This document shows positions 5,749 through 8,414 of a stretch of 8,414 nt of DNA, one piece after another (within the stretch, counting starts at the first letter, position 1; each line of letters starts with the position of its first letter). This DNA comes from an uncultured Lachnospiraceae bacterium (lineage in GTDB: Bacteria > Bacillota > Clostridia > Lachnospirales > Lachnospiraceae): the NCBI GenBank assembly GCA_902766845.1, contig CACXFD010000146.1, positions 1 through 8,414 of the forward strand, in the 5' to 3' direction. The notes below the pieces were generated by a model. The model had not been told where the DNA came from. It did not search any database and worked only from the letters and a program-made list of their open reading frames with translations. Position numbers and translations under genes: made by a program.

Positions 5749-6507
5749 GTGAATTTTCATATACTGACACGGTTCCCGGACATGGTGGAGCAGGGACTGT
5801 CGGCGAGCATCCTCGGACGTGCCGAGCAGGCCGGCCTGATCTCGGTACACGCGGTCAATATCCGGGATTATACCGAAGACAGGCACCTGCATGTGGATGA
5901 TTATCCGTACGGCGGAGGCGCGGGCATGGTCATGCAGCCCGGACCGGTCGTAAAGGCGGTCCGCAGCGTGCAGGAGAAGTTGGACCGTCCCGCGCGAGTG
6001 ATCTACCTTTCACCGCAGGGAAAGACGTTTTCCCAGCCGATGGCGCGGGAACTGGCGCGGGAAGAAGACCTGATCCTGCTGTGCGGCCATTACGAGGGGC
6101 TGGATGAGCGCGCGATCGAACTGGTCGTGACCGAGCAGGTCTCGATCGGCGATTACGTGCTGACCGGCGGGGAACTGGCGGCCATGGTCATGGTGGACGC
6201 GATCGCCCGCATGGTCCCCGGCGTGCTCACCAATTCGGAGAGCGCGGAGGAAGAGAGCTTCATGCAGGGGCTGCTCGAATATCCGCAGTATACGCGGCCG
6301 GAAGTCTTCGAAGGAAAAGCCGTTCCCGAAGTCCTGCTGTCAGGTCATCACGCGAACATCGCGGCCTGGCGGCGCCGGGAATCGCTGCGGCGCACGCTCG
6401 CGGCGCGGCCCGAACTGCTGGACCGGGCGGAACTGTCGAAAAAGGACCGGGCGTGGCTCGATGAGCTGAGACGGGAGATGTCCGGACCGGACGGCGGGGA
6501 CACCTGA
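5749..6507 (+). CDS. trmD: tRNA (guanine37-N1)-methyltransferase TrmD
   Basis: TrmD uses S-adenosylmethionine to make m1G37 in tRNAs and so prevents +1 frameshifting. The protein (252 residues, full length) has the SPOUT trefoil knot: YPYGGGAGMVM (52-62), YLSPQGKTFSQ (86-96), LLCGHYEGLDER (110-121) and SIGDYVLTGGELA (132-144). LLEYPQYTRP (175-184) and LLSGHHANI (196-204) mark the C-terminal domain. Numbering matches H. influenzae TrmD: Arg154 is kept, but position 169, the Asp proposed as catalytic base there, is Glu here. The start is GTG with GGAGGG (5737-5742) 6 nt upstream. It overlaps nothing and is followed by a long terminator. rplS, often next in Bacillota, is absent. Confidence 0.98.
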   Translation: MNFHILTRFPDMVEQGLSASILGRAEQAGLISVHAVNIRDYTEDRHLHVDDYPYGGGAGMVMQPGPVVKAVRSVQEKLDRPARVIYLSPQGKTFSQPMARELAREEDLILLCGHYEGLDERAIELVVTEQVSIGDYVLTGGELAAMVMVDAIARMVPGVLTNSESAEEESFMQGLLEYPQYTRPEVFEGKAVPEVLLSGHHANIAAWRRRESLRRTLAARPELLDRAELSKKDRAWLDELRREMSGPDGGDT

Positions 6508-6533
6508 GGAGCCGGACCGGAGCGTGGAAAAGA

Positions 6534-6582
6534 AAAAAGACCTGAAAGAATCGGTTTGCGGCCGGAGCTTTCAGGTCTTTTT
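6534..6582 (+). terminator. Long intrinsic terminator after trmD, possibly bidirectional
   Basis: A stem of up to 15 bp (6534-6548 with 6568-6582) has AAGACCTGAAAG paired to CTTTCAGGTCTT and a 19-nt loop that can form a small CGG/CCG stem. The arms end in an A-run on the left and five Ts (6578-6582) on the right, so it could work on both strands. It closes the rpsP-trmD unit. Confidence 0.88.
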
Positions 6583-6694
6583 CAGGTTGGGCGCATATAA
6601 AGAAGGCGTACCGAAAAGAAAGCATGCGCCGCGGCCGTGCTGCCGGCCCGGCGGAGCAGACCGATCTCGGAAGGAAAGAACGGAGGAGAAAACG
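6583..6694 (+). promoter_or_regulatory. Leader of the VTC-DUF4956 unit; weak promoter candidate
   Basis: Since a terminator precedes it, the promoter of the next unit should be here or is replaced by readthrough. The only candidate is TATAAA (6596-6601), with no recognisable -35 box at 15-18 nt. Further on, TGCT...AGCA with CCG/CGG (6638-6658) can form a bulged hairpin. GGAGGAG (6682-6688) is a strong ribosome site 6 nt before ATG 6695. Confidence 0.3.
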
Positions 6695-7435
6695 ATGAGC
6701 TGCGCCAATGATTCGATCGCCGTGATGCAGCGGATCGAACTCAAATATCTGATGGACGCGGAACAGACCCGCATCGTGCGGGAGGGCCTGCGGGGCCACA
6801 TGGCTGTGGATCAGTACGGCCTGACGTCGATCGCGTCTCTCTATTACGATACGCCCGACCACCGGCTGATCCGGCAGAGCCTGGAAAAGCCTGCTTTCAA
6901 GGAAAAGATCCGGCTGCGGTCCTACGGACCGGCCACGGATACCACGCCCGCGTTTCTCGAGCTCAAGCGCAAAGCGTTCAGCATCGTCTATAAGCGCCGG
7001 GTGCAGACCACGGTCCCGGAAGTGCAGCGGTTCATGGCCGGGAAGGCGGACGCCCCGGGCGACGGCCAGATCGACCGTGAGATCGAGTATTTCCGTGACC
7101 TGTACGGTGATCTGAGACCGTCCTGCCTGATCATTTACGACCGAACGGCCTACTTTGAGCCGGAAGGCGACCTGCGGCTGACGATCGACGCCGCCCCGCG
7201 TTACCGGATGCGGGATCTGGAGCTGACGAAGCCGTATGCCGGGGCGCCGCTTCTGCCTGAGGGATGGACGATCCTCGAGATCAAGGTCCAGGACGCGCTG
7301 CCGCTGTGGCTCAGCGGTCTGATCGACCGGGCCGGCGTGCGCAAAACGAGTTTTTCCAAATACGGAGAGGCCTATCGTCAGCAGCTCCTCCGCCTTCAGC
7401 AGAACATGAGAGAAAGGAAGTATGCATATGTTTGA
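6695..7435 (+). CDS. VTC domain protein (polyphosphate polymerase family)
   Basis: A 246-residue protein of the VTC domain family, named after yeast Vtc4, which makes polyphosphate from ATP inside a tunnel-shaped domain. The basic and acidic tunnel residues are present in order: Lys17 (RIELKYL), Arg73 and Arg75 (KIRLRSYG), Lys91 (LELKRK), Arg150 (YDRTAY), Arg161 (LRLTID), Glu195 and Lys197 (LEIK), and Lys217 and Lys222 (KTSFSKYGEAY). The triphosphate-tunnel fold therefore looks intact. There is no membrane segment or signal peptide, so it should be cytoplasmic and may be tethered by the overlapping DUF4956 gene. The ATG at 6695 is chosen over the longer open frame from 6524, which would run through the trmD terminator; GGAGGAG supports it. 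Activity on ATP is inferred, not shown. Confidence 0.9.
   Translation: MSCANDSIAVMQRIELKYLMDAEQTRIVREGLRGHMAVDQYGLTSIASLYYDTPDHRLIRQSLEKPAFKEKIRLRSYGPATDTTPAFLELKRKAFSIVYKRRVQTTVPEVQRFMAGKADAPGDGQIDREIEYFRDLYGDLRPSCLIIYDRTAYFEPEGDLRLTIDAAPRYRMRDLELTKPYAGAPLLPEGWTILEIKVQDALPLWLSGLIDRAGVRKTSFSKYGEAYRQQLLRLQQNMRERKYAYV
7413..7418 (+). promoter_or_regulatory. Ribosome binding site that favours the second ATG of the DUF4956 gene
   Basis: AAAGGA lies 9 nt before ATG 7428 but only 3 nt before ATG 7422. The second ATG is therefore the better start, and it makes an 8-nt overlap with the VTC gene. Confidence 0.6.
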
Positions 7436-8099
7436 TTCGATCTATTCCGCCGCGGTCACGCCCGCCCAGTTCTTTCTGATGGCAGCCGCCGCGCTGTGCT
7501 CCGGGCTCTTTTATTCCTGGCTGATGAGTTTCCGCGTCCGGTCGACCAAACGTTTCTTCCTCGTGACCGCGCTGATCCCGTTCGTGGTCGGCGCCGTGAT
7601 CACGTTCGTGAACGGCAATATCGGGGCCGGCGTCGCGATCGGGGGAGCCTTCAGCCTGATCCGGTTCCGCTCCGCGCAGGGCAGCGCCGACGAGATCGCC
7701 GCGATCCTGATCGCGATGGGCTCCGGCATCGCCTTCGGCATGGGATACCTGGCGTACGGCGTCGTGATCCTGGTCTGTCTGGCTGTGCTGTACTTCCTGC
7801 TCTCGGCCGTGCCGATGTTTGAGCACCGCAGCATGGCGCCCGACCGGATGCTTCGGATCACGATCCCTGAATCGCTCGAATTCAACGGGGTCTTTGACGA
7901 GATCTTCTCCAAATACCTGACGAAGGCCGAGAACATCGGCGTCAAGACGACCGGGATGGGCTCGATGTTCCGCCTGTCGTACCGGATCCGCATGAAGGAT
8001 CCGTCACAGGAGAAGGCCCTGATCGACGAGCTCCGGATCCGGAACGGCAACCTGGAGATCTCGGTCCTGCCTTACGAAGAGACGGCCGGACAGCTGTGA
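7428..8099 (+). CDS. DUF4956 membrane protein, partner of the VTC domain protein
   Basis: A 223-residue protein of the DUF4956 family, function unknown. Hydrophobic segments lie at about 14-34, 43-63, 88-107 and 108-128, giving a four-helix membrane part. Between helices 2 and 3 is a small-residue, basic segment (GAGVAIGGAFSLIRFRSAQG, 66-85) that is the family signature. A soluble, probably cytoplasmic domain (about 140-217, from RMLRITIPESLEF to LEISVLPYE) has alternating strands and helices like an ACT or ferredoxin-like fold. The gene overlaps the VTC gene by 8 nt, which points to coupled translation. DUF4956 genes often neighbour VTC domain genes, sometimes with a CotH-like gene; none is visible here. 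A role as membrane anchor, channel or regulator for the VTC protein is inferred. Confidence 0.88.
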   Translation: MFDSIYSAAVTPAQFFLMAAAALCSGLFYSWLMSFRVRSTKRFFLVTALIPFVVGAVITFVNGNIGAGVAIGGAFSLIRFRSAQGSADEIAAILIAMGSGIAFGMGYLAYGVVILVCLAVLYFLLSAVPMFEHRSMAPDRMLRITIPESLEFNGVFDEIFSKYLTKAENIGVKTTGMGSMFRLSYRIRMKDPSQEKALIDELRIRNGNLEISVLPYEETAGQL

Positions 8100-8175
8100 C
8101 CGGACCGCGCCGGACCGTCCGGGAGCGGCCGCGGGAGACAGCGGAAGATACCGTGCCGGAAAAAGCCTGAAAGAC

Positions 8176-8208
8176 TGCGGGAGAGAAAGATCTCTCCCGC
8201 ATTTTTTT
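8176..8208 (+). terminator. Intrinsic terminator after the VTC-DUF4956 unit
   Basis: TGCGGGAGAGA (8176-8186) and TCTCTCCCGCA (8191-8201) form a perfect 11-bp stem around AAGA, followed at once by seven Ts (8202-8208). This is the clearest terminator of the window. Confidence 0.95.
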
Positions 8209-8239
8209 GCCCGTTTTTATGAACAAATGCCGGCAGCAG

Positions 8240-8251
8240 GACAATGTTGTC
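8240..8251 (+). promoter_or_regulatory. Palindrome touching the trkA promoter, possible operator
   Basis: GACAA-TG-TTGTC is a 5+5 bp dyad that ends 3 nt before the -35 box at 8255. Its position fits an activator or repressor site. It does not match a regulator I recognise. Confidence 0.35.
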
Positions 8252-8254
8252 ATC

Positions 8255-8283
8255 TTTACACCGGGCCGGAAACGGATTATAAT
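8255..8283 (+). promoter_or_regulatory. Sigma-A type promoter of trkA
   Basis: TTTACA (8255-8260), exactly 17 nt, then a perfect TATAAT (8278-8283). Only 6 nt separate the -10 box from ATG 8290, so the predicted start of transcription is at or next to the start codon. Confidence 0.85.
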
Positions 8284-8289
8284 GAGGTC

Positions 8290-8414
8290 ATGAAGATCAT
8301 CGTATGCGGCGCCGGAAAGACCGGTTACGCGATCATCCGGGCGCTCCAGTCCGAAAACCGATATGAGATCCTGCTGGTGGACCGGGAGGAATCTGTCCTG
8401 CAGGAGGCCTGCAA
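8290..8414 (+). CDS. trkA: TrkA-type potassium uptake regulator, N-terminus only (cut by window end)
   Basis: The first 41 codons show a Rossmann fold that begins MKIIVCGAGKTG, with the GxGxxG nucleotide-binding loop (Gly7, Gly9, Gly12) and the acidic residue after the second strand (LLVDRE). This is the N-terminal RCK/TrkA-N domain of peripheral subunits that bind NAD(H) or ATP and gate Trk/Ktr potassium channels. GAGKTG is closer to TrkA than to KtrA, which usually has GLGRFG, but the rest of the gene is needed to tell. The start is fixed by the Rossmann motif, since no earlier or later start would keep the first strand. A GAGG at 8284-8287 is only 2 nt from the ATG, too close for normal use. 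Confidence 0.78.
   Translation, partial: MKIIVCGAGKTGYAIIRALQSENRYEILLVDREESVLQEAC

Noticed and set aside
6524..6694. N-terminal extension of the VTC domain protein
   Set aside because: The extension would be translated from the terminator stem after trmD and looks unlike the family. ATG 6695 has a strong ribosome site.
1..8414. CRISPR arrays, insertion sequences, tRNA or rRNA genes, attachment sites
   Set aside because: No spaced direct repeats, transposase motifs, cloverleaf sequences or rRNA segments were seen on either strand.

Overview
The window is a GC-rich (clearly above 55% by eye, not counted) stretch of bacterial chromosome in which every gene lies on the + strand. The core order ylxM-ffh-rpsP-khpA-rimM-trmD, the CxxC/CxxxxC zinc finger of LigA, the Glu-111 type MetA, strong AGGAGG-type ribosome sites and several TTG/GTG starts point to a Bacillota (Firmicutes) genome. 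The LigA and TrmD sequences look most like those of Clostridia, perhaps a high-GC relative of the Lachnospiraceae. That placement is an inference from memory of the families, not a search result.

Layout. Bases 3-1028 are the C-terminal half of DNA ligase LigA. It is followed by metA (homoserine O-acyltransferase, 1109-2014) and a MutT/MTH1-like NUDIX hydrolase (2080-2568). A gap of about 200 bp, rich in GC hairpins and a tandem repeat, leads to a near-consensus sigma-A promoter (2689-2717). This drives ylxM and ffh, the protein part of the signal recognition particle. An AT-rich leader then opens rpsP (S16) and khpA (KH-domain RNA binder). A clear intrinsic terminator hairpin (5165-5192) lies between khpA and rimM, with almost no room behind it for a new promoter. 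rimM and trmD follow and end at a second, long terminator (6534-6582). rplS, the usual next gene in this cluster, is absent.

The accessory part is a two-gene unit with terminators on both sides: a VTC-type polyphosphate polymerase domain protein (6695-7435) overlapping a DUF4956 membrane protein (7428-8099). The two are probably translationally coupled and may form a membrane-bound system that makes or moves a polyanion; this is inferred. After a strong terminator (8176-8208), the window ends in the first 41 codons of a TrkA-type NAD-binding potassium-uptake regulator. Its TTTACA-N17-TATAAT promoter sits so close to the ATG that the mRNA should be leaderless or nearly so.

How the genes work together: ffh/ylxM (protein targeting), rpsP/rimM (30S assembly), khpA (RNA binding) and trmD (tRNA m1G37) form a growth-linked translation and secretion block. 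ligA, metA and the NUDIX gene are housekeeping neighbours. The VTC-DUF4956 pair is the least understood part and the best candidate for new biology.
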